Shown: one piece after another, positions 22,449 through 35,935 of the stretch
Layout of the letters: each line of letters starts with the position of its first letter
Position numbering within the stretch: position 1 is the stretch's first letter
Origin: Hypsibius dujardini
Lineage: Eukaryota > Tardigrada > Eutardigrada > Parachela > Hypsibiidae
Reading direction: 5' to 3'
NCBI GenBank assembly: GCA_001579985.1
Contig: LRSR01000691.1
Coordinates: 1 to 64,000 of the forward strand
Length of the DNA: 64,000 nt
Program-made: the position numbers and the translations under genes
The notes under the pieces: model-generated
The model's input: only the letters and a program-made list of their open reading frames with translations
Told to the model about the DNA's origin: nothing
Database searches by the model: none

Positions 22449-25400
22449 CTAATCAGAATTCTGCCAATGAGCAGCCACAGCATACATCGTTCCGGAAGAG
22501 CTTTGAACTCTACAACAAGGTGTAAAACTGTAATCGAACGGAGAAATAATCAACTGATTATTATTGCCGTTTCCACAATACATGTGAGAGACGTATTCGC
22601 CACTAGCCAATTTAAAAGGCTTCACTCGATAGCTTTCGATCATTAAAATAATTTTACGGCAAGTTCTGCAAAGAATAATTGTCTTGATCCTGACGAGCAG
22701 TTCCAACCCTATATCTTTGTGTCTCACGAAAAAAAACTCTGACGAGCTCTTCTTCGCTCTCAGATAATCGCCGCTCCACACGATTAGCTTTTCGATCTCA
22801 ATTCGTTTGAAAGTAACTGTTAGATGGTAAGAGCAGCACCGAAAGGGTCCTTCCGGGAAGGCGTATTTTGATACGGAAGGTCGTCCAAATGCTCTCCAGC
22901 CAAATCCCTCAGTAGGTATTCCGATTCTGTGAAAAAGATAATAATTTTGTATTAATCTATTCATGAAGGCATTTTGTATAAACAGCGATTTTCGACAATC
23001 GTTACCGTTGCCTGCGAAGACGCGCGATGAAGCGTTTTTCGGACGGTTCCGTCACACTTTGCATCTGTCTCCGGAGCGTCTGATACGATAAGACTTGCCG
23101 TAAGAGGGTCTTCCGCACGGTGTTAGTTCCATGACATTGTCGTGTGAGAAAGCCGTTGAGGCTCTCAAAAGCAAAGAGCGAACTCTCGGCCAAAGACCCA
23201 TGCAGTTCCACATATTCCGCGAGGTGTTCAAGATAATGTGTGTTGATACCGTAAGCACTGTCTCCTGAAAATCAAACGAATATTAGATTTTAATCCGAAC
23301 TGATTTTTCTAATATTCCTATATGTCTACAAATATAATATAATATATATATATATATTTTATCGCTGAACGTTTTAATGGCCTATCTACCTACATTATTA
23401 TTTTTTTGTAGCTGCCAGAAAAAAATTGTTTTGTACGTGTACTATTTTGACTCGACGAATTTGTTTTACTCAACACTGACTCAACGTCAGTGACCTGCTT
23501 TTATTTGTGAACTCTCATTTCAAAAGAGGTAACGGCATATTGTTTTGCACGTACCATATAGTGCTGGATATTCCGCACAGAAGCGCGATAGAAGAGACCC
23601 AGCCCGTGGAAGGTCCTCGGCTACACTTATTTCCGACTTGGACAGAAGCCCGATACTTTCTACGAGCAATCCCCAGTGTTTCAGGTATTCTTTTTTCACG
23701 ATTCCGTCACAGCACGGCAAAGACGCGATGAGGAGCCAATTCCTGAAATCATGCCCCTTCCATTCAGACAACTTGAAACTGCTGGGAAGAGACGACATTG
23801 ATGACGGCATCTTGATTGCTTTCATTCTTTCGAGAATCAACGCGCCCTGTAGTTACGGTAGCAGATTATAGTCAATATTTAAGGTATATCTCAACGAATA
23901 TAAAAAACTGAAATTAGGGACTAACCTCTTCATCACTAAGTCTGCAGGACTTTTCGCCATCTTTTTTCATCCACATCTTTATGATTTTCTTGACCACCCC
24001 TTCATAAATCGCGTGTAGATCGTCAATAAGCAAGCCAGTGGCGAGGTCAAAGAGAATAAATCTCAAAACACGAGGGACCCCTTTCATTCCTCTGGCCTAA
24101 AAGTAGGAAAAAGAACGCCTGAAGATATATACTCAAATATATAACGTAAATAAATTAACTGATTAAAACGAGTGTAGGGCATCCGTCGACTTGGAAGTGA
24201 ATCAGTAAATCAGTAAATCAAATTTCAAATCAGTTAATTAAGTGAAACCGAAAAGAGGCGAACAATGTTTTGTCATACCAGGTAAACGCGGTGGGTCGAA
24301 TCGCTACATGGGTTGAATCGGTCGGGTGGCGGAGGGCGCCACAAGTGTAGTGAACAACACTCATTCAATTTACACTTGTGGCGTCCTCCGCCACCCGACC
24401 GATTCAACCCACCGCGTTTGCTTGGTACCGAAATTCTACTCGACTCCGTATAATTTTAACTTTTGGTAAGACCTATCTTTAAATACCCAAATGCAGAATC
24501 AAACTGCAGCTTCTTGTGCTAAAATAAATGCTCAAGAGAAACTACCTATTGATGACTCCTCATAATATCTGAACAAACCTCTTCGGATCCTGACGGTTTC
24601 CTTGATTGCTTCATCATCCGTTTGTGTGTCCGTCGTCGGCCAGGTGGAACTCCAGCTTGAGGTGCATACGAATGATTATGCCCGTTTCCTCTTGACGCCG
24701 TGAACCCAGCACTCTCACATATTCCGCAGCCGTAAAAGCCGTTTTGATACACCATATTCAGCATCTCAGCCTTGGCCGGCAAGTCTGCAACCACACGCGT
24801 GACGAAAAATTTGACCGTCTCCATTTTCCCGTTGGCCCGAAGAGAAATGCCTGTGGGAAAATAGCTATTTTAGTAAGCAAAGACTTGGGTGACCAGTTTA
24901 CGCAGTTACTCATCGTATTACCGTATCAATTACCAATTCTATTTATTTTTTCGAGATCGTTAGCCAAGTGCTCCAACACTGAGTCAAACGGCACATCTTG
25001 CTTTTCGCCTTTCTTCCCTTCCCATATGGCGTATACTAGCACGTTCTGGACGAGGAACCTGGAACAGCATGCAACGACCTCTTTCTCAAATATCACACAG
25101 CTGAAACTGTTCCAATCTCTTCCGTGACTTTTCGTACCTTATTTCTTTTGGTAGTTCATTAACCGCCAGTAAAAAAGGCCAGATGCTTTTGTCGCTGTTT
25201 TCGAAAAGCTGAACGCCATCGGTGTTGAGCGTGAAGGTGAGCACTTTGCAGCCGCCGGCAGTGAGCAATGCCTTCTTCATAAATTCTCGATGCGCGGAAC
25301 CATCTGTACAGTCTCCGATGATGCCACCTCTCCGATAAAAGGAATCGTCCCAAAACTTGAGTGTTTTCCCTAAAAAAAGATTTTAGTAATCAAGGTGCTT

Positions 25401-27041
25401 GAGCGGTGGCATGACTCATCTGATAGCTTTTATATAGGGATGCAAAACTGAACTAAACTGAAAAAGTGAATTGAAACTAAAGTAAAAACTTTAGTAAAAC
25501 TTTTCAATTTTATTTTCTGTAGGTTTTTACTAGAATCTTTAGTTACTAAACTGTTTTTTCTTGATTTAGTTTAAGTTTAGTTTTTAAGTGATAAATTTTA
25601 GTTTTTGCCATCCCTACTTTTATGCAATTCGAGGGGCTCTCGTGATTTGATAACTAATAGACGTACCATCCAAAAGTTTCTGCAGTTGGTCTCTCAAATC
25701 AGCAACAGCGAAGCTATCTCCGTCATCAGTGTCCAAACTGGAAACAGTATCTGTTACACTTAAGTACAGTTAGTTCGCAGCAAACATTTAAATTTGGGAG
25801 ACGCACCATCCTTGCGGACACTGACTGCCTTCCATTAGCGTAGTACATTCCCGGCAGCGCATGTATTCGGTGATCCTGGAGACCAGTCCCGTTGCTCTCG
25901 AGATATCTGTCTGCCGCATTTTAGACAGATTGAGGCCTAGCTTGGCGAGCTCGAAAAAGTCAATGGCGGCACGATCGGAACAGCCGTGCATTAGCTTGTA
26001 CAAATTGAAGAGTTCGGAAGGGTTTGCACTAACAGCCGGCAGTTGTTGAGCAAGACACCTTTCGTCGATCCTCGAGACATCCCAGTCCGGAAGTGCGGCA
26101 AATTCCTCGGTCACTTCGTCGTCGTCATCTGATGCCGCACTTAGCTGCTCGTGAGATACCGTCATAGACAGACTCTCATGCGCTTTGTCTGTGAAAGCAA
26201 AGTTACAGTAGTTTGTATCAAAAAAGAAATAATTTAGGCTATTTAGTTACATGTTTAGATAGCTAAAAAATTATGATAATATAAACGTCATTTATTTTTA
26301 TCGAAATACACGTATGTTATTTTGAGGAAGACAACCGGGAAGATAAGTGTTAACTGTATAACATGTATCTGCCACAGTTCATCTATCTTTACTTTATCTG
26401 TACTTCAGGTACATCATCTACATGTTTTAAATATACTTCCGGTTTCAAAGGACTAAAAACATCTCTTAATTCAAGTTTGCTTTATTTCATTAAAATAGGC
26501 TGTTTTAAATAATTCAACCAGTGGGAATGTGTTTACTTCAATTGTAATATATTCATATTGTAAACTTTGTGCAAGCAATAAAATTACTCAAGCATCTTAC
26601 CCAGGCCGTCCTCACTTTCATCGATAAAGCTCTCATCAACCTCGTTTGGTTCGCACTCTAAAAATGTCGAATGCATCACAAACGGAACCGGATCTAAATG
26701 CACAGCAAAATGTTTATCTTGCCGGTAATACTCTCAACAAGCATCATAAATTCATATGAATCAGACGTGTGATTGAAATTTACCCAAGTTCTTTGTTTGA
26801 CCTCGTAGAGATTCTCCTGTGGGAACGATGTCCTCTCCAAAATATTCTGGCTTTCCCAGAATAGTTTCGTACACAGAAAAGCTCCCCGCGGTAGATTCCA
26901 AGTGCTGTCTAACGTGACGCCTTGCGCTGCGGCGGTGCTTGAAAACTTTGCCGCAGTCATGCGGCAAAGCACAACTTAAGTGCTGTCGCGGTCTTGCTTT
27001 TTTTGTAGAAGAAACGCTCGCCGGACAAAACTGCTGCCCTT
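22449..27041 (-). CDS. TNP2-type (CACTA/EnSpm) transposase with N-terminal C2H2 finger, at least 11 exons
   Basis: Minus-strand exons are 26784-27041, 26602-26657, 25807-26188, 25667-25737, 25138-25369, 24934-25058, 24579-24850, 23926-24096, 23555-23846, 23006-23264 and 22449-22926. Borders are GT-AG, phases match, and no stop interrupts about 865 residues; the first codon lies further upstream. A C2H2 finger (CALPHDC ... RRHVRQH) comes first, then an acidic linker (ASDDDDEVTEEF). The TNP2/Transposase_21 core follows: NTDGVQLF ... IWPFLLAVNELPKEIR, VVADLPAKAEMLNM with FYGCGIC, DDLHAIYEGVVKK, WLLIASLPCCDGIVKKEYL, and EYVELHGSLAESSLFAFESL. The Asp in NTDG, in ADLPA and in DDLH are the likely metal-binding residues, by analogy with the family. 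The product would cut and paste a CACTA element or be a domesticated descendant. No CACTR-type terminal repeats were recognised at either side. A foldback sits in the intron 24097-24578. Confidence 0.85.
24276..24428. repeat. Long near-perfect hairpin in a transposase intron
   Basis: The arms (24276-24349 and 24371-24428) are nearly identical inverted copies, with a 21-base loop. The left arm has about 16 extra bases (cgaatcgctacatggg) that look like an internal partial duplication. The shared arm core is ggttgaatcggtcgggtggc. It is strongly GC-biased against its AT-rich surroundings. It is probably a small foldback MITE. Confidence 0.85.
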
Positions 27042-27236
27042 CTATAGGGAGTCAATTTTAAATGGCAGCAATCATACTTGAATTTCTCTCACCCTTCAGA
27101 GGGACTTCAAAAATGCGGGACCTGAAGTCTCACTATAACACCTATTCAAATTTGCAGACCTGTCATATATGACGGGGATTTGTCCAGAGAGAAGGTAGTC
27201 TGCATGACTTCCACTGGCCCTACCCCCTTCTCGTAG

Positions 27237-28083
27237 ATTTCTCAACTTCGCACCGGGTGGTTCCAAAACACCAGAGTTATAGTCAAGAACAATTATACTC
27301 CGCTTCCCTATCTTCCACACCTACGTTACTTCAGAGTGTGCATCAGTGACCATGCTACTCCGCGTTTCCCGCTAAACGGTCTTCTCATCCATAATAAGAA
27401 TCACGTATCTCGTCTGGAACTACGTAGTGTGAACTTGAGCGGAATAAACAAGGCCGACTTCAACGGTTTCGTTGGGCTGAAATATCTCGAACTTTACAGC
27501 TGTCAGATTACGGCTATTGGTAAGGACATTTTCGAGGAGATTGGCATCATTGGCGACGCTCCATCCGTCAGCGGAATATTCCCCCATCTTGAGACTGTCT
27601 ACATTGTTGATCACGACATTGAACAATTGGATTGGGCATTTCTAAGCCCAATTTCACGACGTTTGAAGGTGCAGTCTCTAACTATGCAAACATACCCGGA
27701 AAAATAAAAACAAATTCCTCTTCTTGCGGCTGTAATTGTTACACCCGTTTGTAATTAAAACAGTTTTCATGTTTCAGGTACTTAATTTGGACAACAACAA
27801 TTTAAAGAGCGTGACATCAACTGCTGACAGCAACAGCCAAGTCTTTCTGAAGAGCATCGAGTGGCTTGAATGGCGCGGATATAAGCTCTCAACTGTGCCG
27901 CGCTTTATCTACGAGAGTTTAAACCTTAACTCGCTGGCTTACGCCGATTTCACTGGAATGCGGTTCTGTGAAAAATACGTTGGCTGTACATGCTGTGAAC
28001 TGTATAATTTAACAATGTGGTATACGTCAAATGTAACAGAGTTTAACCATCCCTTGATTTCCTTAACTTGTGGAAATCAATAG
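27237..28083 (+). CDS. Leucine-rich-repeat protein (3' two exons seen)
   Basis: The first visible exon (27237-27668) starts after a pyrimidine-rich acceptor (cccccttctcgtag). The second (27778-28083) ends at TAG; phases join to give VLNLDNNNLKSV across the junction. Together they encode about 245 residues. LRR units are visible as VSRLELRSVNLSGI, LKYLELYSCQITAI, LETVYIVDHDIEQL and VLNLDNNNLKSV, the LxxLxLxxNxL pattern. They are followed by a Cys-rich cap (FCEKYVGCTCCELYNL), so it is likely an extracellular or secreted protein. Signal peptide and start must lie in an upstream exon that I could not identify in 27042-27236. The donor-like AAT|gtaaca near 28032 could instead splice to an exon at 28186 (VVQQTYQPAFQYLQRLYN, stop), giving an alternative tail. 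The ligand is unknown. Confidence 0.65.
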
Positions 28084-31000
28084 AATACAGTTATAATTGG
28101 GACATTTAGTCCAGAGTGTACATTTCACCTTCAAGACCTTCTGTTTAGTCATGTGACGCATTCTAAAAATATTCTGTTTTCCAGGTGGTCCAGCAGACTT
28201 ACCAACCCGCGTTCCAATACCTGCAACGCCTGTACAACTAACCCCGCAAACCGATCATAAACTACACCCGAGCCGGGTAGCCAAGGCAACTGCAAAAAAA
28301 TTGAGCCCCACATCGTCAGTGTCGTTTCACTGTGCCTTATGCAACTGAATTTATTTTTGATGTTTCGTTTTTGAGTGCGCCGTTGCCTAACTATTCCTCT
28401 TTTTTTTGCTGTTTCGAAACGCATGGGCAAAAAAAGACTTGATATTGTCCCCGTCTCTCCTCGGATGAAGTGACCAGCAAAACTCCTTAATTGCTTGTTT
28501 TTAAAATTTATTCATGAGTGAAAAATTTGTTCATGAGTTTCGGTTGTTATTCGGCGGAGCCTTGCTATTAATGTAGGATCAGTGGATTGTGACGTCCAGG
28601 TTCCGGCATGTCTATTGCTCCGTCCCCTCTTATCTGAAATTTGTTTTGCTGCTGCCAATCGATCTGAAATAATATTTAGGGTTAGTGAATGTCACAAAAG
28701 ATAAAACAATTGTTTTTTAGAAATTGGTGTTAAGAATTGGAACAGGATTATTCTGGTGACTTTACAACATGTGTGTGTTTTCCCAATCGAATAGCCTTGT
28801 CCCCAGCGAGCAACATTTTTTAGAATAATTTTAGAGGAATAGCTTTTAGGGAATAATGTTTGGCCAAGATCTGATACTGGCGCTGGTAATTGGCTCTTCC
28901 CATGTGAGCTTGAATATTCGTGTCTGAATAATGTGTAGTTAAACGGCTTAGTTGCACATAAACTGGATCTGCTCTCAATATGTCCAAATAATTGACCGCC
29001 AAGTCCATGTCGTCGTAAATGAAGAACGGTGGCTGTTATTTGGATTTTATTGTATTGAAACGGTATCTCATTTTGTCATTTACTACTTATCTGTCTGCCC
29101 AAACGAAGTTGAGGTGCCATAAAATGGCTGTTTGTTAGACCAAATCGAGTTAGGATTACAAGAATTATCGCTGGACTTGCCGCCCGTCTAATTTCTTGAC
29201 AAAAAGATCTCAAGCCACAAAGAGTTATCTATCTTTTGCAATTCAACCAACAAGTAATAAACATTTGAGCAGCATTGGAAAACGTCCATCTAGGCTCACG
29301 TCAAATAATTCTATACTTTCCTGGGGAAAATGTCAAACTGTGGAGTGAACGGTGGAGGCACGAAAGCCAGTGTGTTAGTTGATACAGTAGAAAATTGTAA
29401 ATAGCGGGGGTCTCATTTTCGACTAAAAAACTGGCCTAATATTTAGCAACAGTTCCGGTCCTCAAGTGCAGCAGGGCCCCTTCACAGCTCCAAATATTCT
29501 TTTCACGGCGTCGAACTCGGGCAAAATTAAGATGGAATATCTGTCGTTTTAAATGGAACATATGTTCTTCCCCAATGTCGCTGATTGAATTGTCCTCGTC
29601 ATTGACTCATAGTCAATCTACGAAGATTATGAACTGCTGGACGCTGCCACAGCAGAAGGCCGAGAGGTCCAATCGTTCCGGTGCTACCGAAACTACGCCG
29701 CTCTGTCAGTCGTTTGATGTTTATTGTTTATGGACCGAGTGTGAACTACACCAGCGGAATGTAGAGGTAGGGTTAGGGATCAGATTGATGGTCTCTTACT
29801 TAAGGGGTGGATTACTCTTGAAAGTCTTCGCATGTCATTGTTGGGACGGTATATATTACCAAAAAAGAGCGATTTTTTGCTTAAATAATTCTTGAATGGC
29901 CCCCTGAGCGGGTGTGCACACGAATTCTCTCACTCGCGATTGTGCCACTGCCATCTCTAATCCCGCTTCCAGGCAGTTCTCATCCAGCATTATATTTGAC
30001 GTGTTTTGTGGCACTTGGATTTTGATTGGTAAGAACTGTGTTGGGCAACCTTCTCCATTTTCAATCCATTTTCTTGCAAGTGCGCAGATTAAATTCAAAC
30101 GAAAATATTAAAGGATGCTGTCAGCAATTTTTTCAAAAACAAAGGAGTCATTAATATGTTTAAATTTTTATCTCGGAGAATTTCCGTTCCGTTTAATATG
30201 ACTGACAATTCGTAACTAGGAACGAAGAGGCCCTCTGCATGAAAAAATCCGAATAAAATGAAACTTTAGAAAACTGAACGATTGGTTAAACTCTGTTTGC
30301 TTAAAAGGATTTGAAAAAAATCTTTCCGATCTTAAATATAAATAAATAATTTCTTTCACAATTGCATTGCAAAATTTTTGATTTTTGAATAATACACAAA
30401 AGAAAGGCGGTTATGGCCAGTGAAACAGAACCAACTACTGCAATTTTCATCGGCGAAACAGGTCGAGGGTTTGTAAGACTATTACAGACTTGTCCTATGC
30501 ACTTTCAAGTCCCATTCAATCTGCATATCATAAAGGGCATCTTTTTACATTACCCGATGCGAAAGATGAACCTCAGCGTCAAGTGAAAATGGGCTTATCG
30601 GCGCACTTTAAGTGAATTCCCACTGGTTAGCGCTGATGCTCAATCAATGTTGTAACTCACATAGAAGAATACTCAGCGTTACCTTAATTTAGCCTAGTAC
30701 AAATTGCCTTAGCTCCGACTAATCTCGTAGCCTATTCCCAACCAAGCAAAACTTGGCGCTTAAAGCGACAACCAATCAATCCATAATTTAATTTAGTCAT
30801 ATACATAAATTGGGACAGAAAATAACGATTCTCAGAAAGTATGGCGAAAACAACAACCTTCGCAGCACTTAACAGAACACAAGAGCACAATACTGTTTGC
30901 TAATAAATATTTTAAAAAAATAGTATATATATAAAAACTAGCACTGAACGAATGGCTGTGGAAGAGACCAATAAGATAAAAAAGATACGCTCGGATGGTA

Positions 31001-31221
31001 TTGACTCTCATGAGGAAAAATACAATCTGGTTATGATGGGCTGATAAGTGACCCACAACAGAAACTCAAAAACGAAACGCATGCACCGCCCTTACTTCAC
31101 AAAATAATCTGCAATTGATGGCAGCTGGTCGACAAAACGAAGCCATTTTTTGGGTTCCTGCCCTCACGCACGTCGGCGATGATGGCTGGGTGTTTGAACG
31201 GCTAGCACCATGAGAACCAGA
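28084..31221. other. Gene-poor stretch
   Basis: Apart from the possible small alternative LRR exon at about 28186-28242, I see no supported gene. The 106-codon plus frame at 29575-29895 and the minus frames have no recognisable domain or clear splice context. There is no obvious mobile element. Confidence 0.5.
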
Positions 31222-31345
31222 CACAGAGAGACACAGACAAACACAGACAGGCACAGACAAACACAGACACAGACACAAACACAGACACAGACACAGACAC
31301 AGACACAGACACAGACACAGACACAGACACAGACACAGACATAGA
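31222..31345. repeat. (CAGACA)n hexanucleotide microsatellite
   Basis: About 18 units of ACAGAC, with few substitutions near the left end. This is the reverse-complement register of the 608-714 repeat unit. Confidence 0.95.
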
Positions 31346-31904
31346 CATAAACACAAATGTAAGTATTGAACTATACGATAGAAATTTTAAAATGACTAAC
31401 GATGTGTTGGACCACGCCCACCAAGTCCTCATATTTAATTATTACAGCTATTTGAAGCACTAGTACCTTTCTTCGTTAGTATGTCTACCTACTTTATTAA
31501 CCATATCCTGCTGCGACAGCTAATTGCTTGTATGTAATTGTGATGTTTGTGCTATTTACTATCTTTTCTATAGTTAACACTTCACTATATAATCATTTGT
31601 TCTATTAGTTTTAGGAAATCATTTTCTCTTTCCTTTTCTTCCAGCTTACCTCTCTACCTATTTCCACTTTCAGTCTAATAAACCTGTTAACTACCCTACT
31701 TCCAGTTGGTAGATCTAACAATTAGCTCCGAATAGCAGTGGCGACTAGATAAGGGAGTGCACGCCCTGTCTAGCTCGTGGAGTGACCTTTAGCAGCGATC
31801 GCACCAGTTTTTTGAGGACTACTGTTTTCCTCACCGTTTGAAGGTACGAGTATTGTTATATACCGCGACGAGTAGGCTGCCAGTTCGCTTTACGGAGTGT
31901 CCGG

Positions 31905-33065
31905 TTGGGCTCGAGAGTTGGTTGTAACTACTACTCATTGCTTTTGACGGGTGGCATTAACGGTGTATTAAGAGATTTTTGGAGGAAAATTTGTGTAACG
32001 GGAAGAAAGGACCTCATCCTAGAATGCCAAGTGACAACGAAACGGATAGTGGAAGCAGCGGAAACGGCGGACGCGCACAGCAGCGGGAACATTGACAACA
32101 TTACGAAATGGCAGAACATGCCCAAAAATGGACGGATGAGGATCTGCTCGCATTGCTGCCACTCTCTGGAGGAAGGAAGCGGAGCAGAGTACTGGTATGT
32201 ACGGACCGTTACTACAGGGACCTGGGCTGAGCTGAAAGACCTTATGTTGAAGAACTTTCGCCTACCAACCTTTTTGGAGTACCAACAAAAAGCGTTGGCA
32301 AGACGGGTTATGAAAGATGCTGAATCAATCAACACTTACTTCGAAGAGGTGATGAAGCTTTACGATGTTCCCGAAAGTTTGGGTAAAGCATTTACCGACT
32401 TGGAAAAAGCGGATAAACTAACTAGTGGACTTCACGGCGACCTGTTTCAGGACGTGACCATGATGGCTCCGACAACACCTCAAGATTTTCTGATCAAGTC
32501 CGGAAAAGCCATCGACATGGAAATCCGGATGCAAAAGAAACCGCAGAGCTCACGAGTAGGAATTTTGCCAAACGCTATTATTGACCCGGTCAGCCTGCAC
32601 GTGAGCAGCGACAGAACCGTGGAAACAATTGCGGAAATCACTCTGACTCGAATTACCAAGAAACAAAAAGGGCGCTCTGGGCCACACAACGGTGGAGAAA
32701 GATTTCGCGTCTATGACGACAGATTTTACTTTTATCAGCGGAGAGTTACAAGCCGAGAACAGGTTGGGAGTGTGACCGCCAGAAAAACAGATTTGAAAGA
32801 CAAAGAAATGGATACGGACCGAACGATTGTGAGCGGCATGACCAATGGCAGGCGCCGAAAGGTCATGGCCGAGAAGTCTGGCCAAAGCAAAACTCAAACA
32901 GAAAAAACGGAAACGGGTGACTTCAAAATGGACCACAGTTTCAAGATCATAGGAACGGGCAGCAGTATGCGAATCAACAGAGCAGGAACCAGTGGAAACG
33001 CGGAACCGGAAACAACAACCATCCGCCGGGAGGCCAACCACAACAGGTTCAACCCAAAAACATGA
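31905..33065 (+). pseudogene. Gag region of LTR element 1
   Basis: This resembles the Ty3/gypsy retrotransposon gag capsid part (TWAELKDLMLKNFRLPTF, then EKADKLTSGLHGDLF), followed by a basic, Gly/Arg/Thr-rich tail. It lies just inside the presumed 5' LTR and primer-binding site. It is part of a fossil element. Confidence 0.65.
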
Positions 33066-34139
33066 GGGTGCCACAAGAGCCGCGAAAACCCCCCAGCTTG
33101 TTACAATTGCGGGGAAAGCATTTTAAGACACAGTGCACTCAACCAACGGTGGGAGGATCACAGGCCTGACAACATGTCAACTTGGTACAAAGAGTACAGG
33201 ACATGGCAGATCTGTCAATTTTGTTTCTGAGTTTGGAATCAACGAAAACAACTACAGCGCCATGACACTGTCAGTGGCGGACCGATTGATCACCGGGGTA
33301 CTCACCCAACGCGTGAAGTTTACGACCGGACTAAAAGCCATCACAGACCTAGGATTAGAAAATTTATTGATGGCGAGTATCATTGGCATCTCGAGCTGCC
33401 CGGAGCACCAATTTTTAGGGTAGTTGGAAAAGCTACCATCGACGTAAACATTTTTGGACAAGTATGGACCTTGGAAATGGAAATCACGGACACAAAGCTG
33501 GAAGAGCGCGAGATTTATTTGAGCTACGCGGACTCCTACATGATGCTGGAAGGTTGATTTTTTCAACGCAAATTGGAGAACGTCAACTACAATTGGATCG
33601 ACTTCATGTGGCACAATACGACAAAGGGACCGATACAAGGGACCACAGGACCGGTGAATGAAAATCTCCTAAATTACACGAGAACAAGATCGGGAGTGAT
33701 CCACTCGGTTGAGGGCAACCCTGATTAAACCGCGCGACAAAAAGTTTAACAATTTCAGAAGTAGACATGGAGGACGCCCACGGAAGCCAAAAATCGGGAG
33801 TCGCAGATTCGATGGAGGGCAATGAGAGGCCAGAGCAGAGCCCCCCGGGCGTGAAGGACCCGGCAGAGAGCACTGAAAACACCTCGAGAGCGATCTCTAC
33901 CACCAAGGAACAATTCGACCTCTCAGACCTGTTTGCAGTGACGAAGACGGGTAAAAAAAATGTCAAACCGAAAAAGACAAGCGTTTTTATTGATGTCAAG
34001 GGTCTGGGCACAAAGCACAAAAATGCAGACGAAAACCAAAAGTCAAGCAAGAAACAGGAGTACCGGGAGATGTATCGATCATCAGCGACGGCAGCATGTT
34101 TTCAATACAAGACTACCACAAAATCGACCGATGTTGGAT

Positions 34140-34424
34140 TTGAAAATTTAGGGATATTCAGCGAAGTGTTTGTGGAACACCGGGTCATGTGTATCAGCCG
34201 TGTCCTCAGAGGTCATCAGACAGTTGGGTTTAGAACAATTGATGGACCTGTTTCAAAAATTTAAGCTACGGAGTGCGATTGGGCACCAAGTTATGAGTGA
34301 AGGAGCAATACAACTGAAGGTAAATACATTCGGCCGACTGGCGAACCTGTTGGTACAGGTTTTCCGAGACATGCCCGGAAAGTTAAACATAATTTTTGGA
34401 TGGCCGGATACGCGTCAAATTTAA
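34140..34424 (+). pseudogene. Protease region of LTR element 1
   Basis: The sequence around NTGSCVSAVSSEVIRQLGL, followed by a beta-rich stretch, matches the retropepsin fold region of gypsy elements. It lies between gag and the zinc-finger-like segment. It is part of a fossil element. Confidence 0.5.
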
Positions 34425-35935
34425 GATCAACCAGGGAAAAGACAACTGGGAGGATTTTCAAAAAATCTCAATTTAGCATGGAAGAAGCACGCAGAACGGC
34501 AGAGAAAGAGGACATTGTAGACCTATCAGGACTGGAAAAGCCTTTCGCAACTATGTTTCCGAAAGAGGTTATGTTCATGAGTTCTACCATGCCGGAAGGG
34601 AAGGACACCAAGAAGCCCAAGCTCGAATGTCCCTGCGGATACATGTCGGAGTCGGATTATGAAAAAGTGCGGCATGATAACGTGTGCATCGAATCCATGA
34701 AGGCATGCAAGAAGATTTCACATTTCACATGCGATTGTGGAAACCGTTTTACGGGCAAATCTATCTGGTTAGCACATCGCAAGATCAGCCATGGGGATAA
34801 GAAGTCATTTGGATGCCCAGTCAAGGGATGCTTCTTTGATGCGGTGACGTTTTGTCAAGCAATGGAGCATGCAAGGTATCACCGAGAGTGGGACGCAAGG
34901 CGGACAACACAAGTGGGCGAAATACTGTTGTGTTCCGTGGTCGGCAATACTACTTCACAGAGTGCCGAACTGCAAAGCACAAACCCAATTCTGAAGATTC
35001 ACAAACTTAAGTACGGTATACATCTGGAATTAGAGCAGCTCTATGCACTCAAGCGGCTGATCTTGAAATACAAAGACATTTTTGAGACAGAAGAGATTCC
35101 CATCGGTCAAGCAAAGATCAAGCTCATCGAATTCAATACAGTTTCAAGAATCAAGCCAGTATGGCAACCTGTTTGCCGATTGTGCAAGAAAGAAATGGAA
35201 ATGGTAGACAAAGACATAAAACAGCAATGCAAAGACGGAAGGTTGGAGCCGAGTTGCTCTCCTTGGCAAAGCCCGATTCATTTGGCACCAACAAGACCTG
35301 ATGCGAAACGTCTGGTGGGGGACTACAAAAAACTGAACGAGGTCTTGGTGGAGCCCAAGTACCCAATATCGCTGATCAGTGACGTTCTAGATCAATTTCG
35401 GGGGGATAATTATTTCACAAAACTGGATTTGACATGCGGATTTCAACAATTACCAGTGGCCAAAAGTTCCAGAGACATCTTGTCCCTCACAACAACAAGC
35501 GGATTATTCCGACCAAGAACATTGCCATACGGCACTAACAATAGTGGAACAATTTTTCAGCAAACGATATTTCAAACTTTTGGAGACCTGCTGGGGAAGC
35601 ACCTGTCTGCAATTTACATCGATGATATGTCCCTTAGACACGTAACGTTCCCAGAACACCTACATTCTTTGGAGCTGGTGTTTATGCGGCTACGAAAAAC
35701 AAATTTAACACTTCAAATAAACAAGTGCCGTTTTGCAATGCTCTCAGTCAAGTTACTGGGATTCATTTTGTCGCAACAAGGAATCTCTCAAGACCCGGAA
35801 AAGACAAGAGCGATCAAAGAGTATCCCACACTAACAACAGCAACAGCAGTTCGGGCATTTTACGGACTAGCTTTTTTCTACTGCATGTACATTCCAACGT
35901 TTGCGGAGATTTCAAAAACCCTAACGCTTCTTTAA
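34400..35935 (+). pseudogene. Zinc-finger-like segment and reverse transcriptase of LTR element 1
   Basis: One long frame begins with a linker. From about 34626 to 34900 it carries Cys/His pairs (CPCGY, FTCDCGNRF ... HRKISH, FGCPVKGCFF ... HARYH) resembling C2H2-type fingers. RT motifs follow: KLDLTCGFQQLPV, LPYGTNNSGTIFQ, YIDDM (the YxDD box) and LLGFILSQQGIS. Fingers between protease and RT are unusual for Ty3/gypsy elements. It is part of a fossil element. Confidence 0.75.

Noticed and set aside
31066-31432. Minus-strand frames with Cys-Leu and Ser-Val runs
   Set aside because: They are translations of the CAGACA microsatellite, with no start or splice context.
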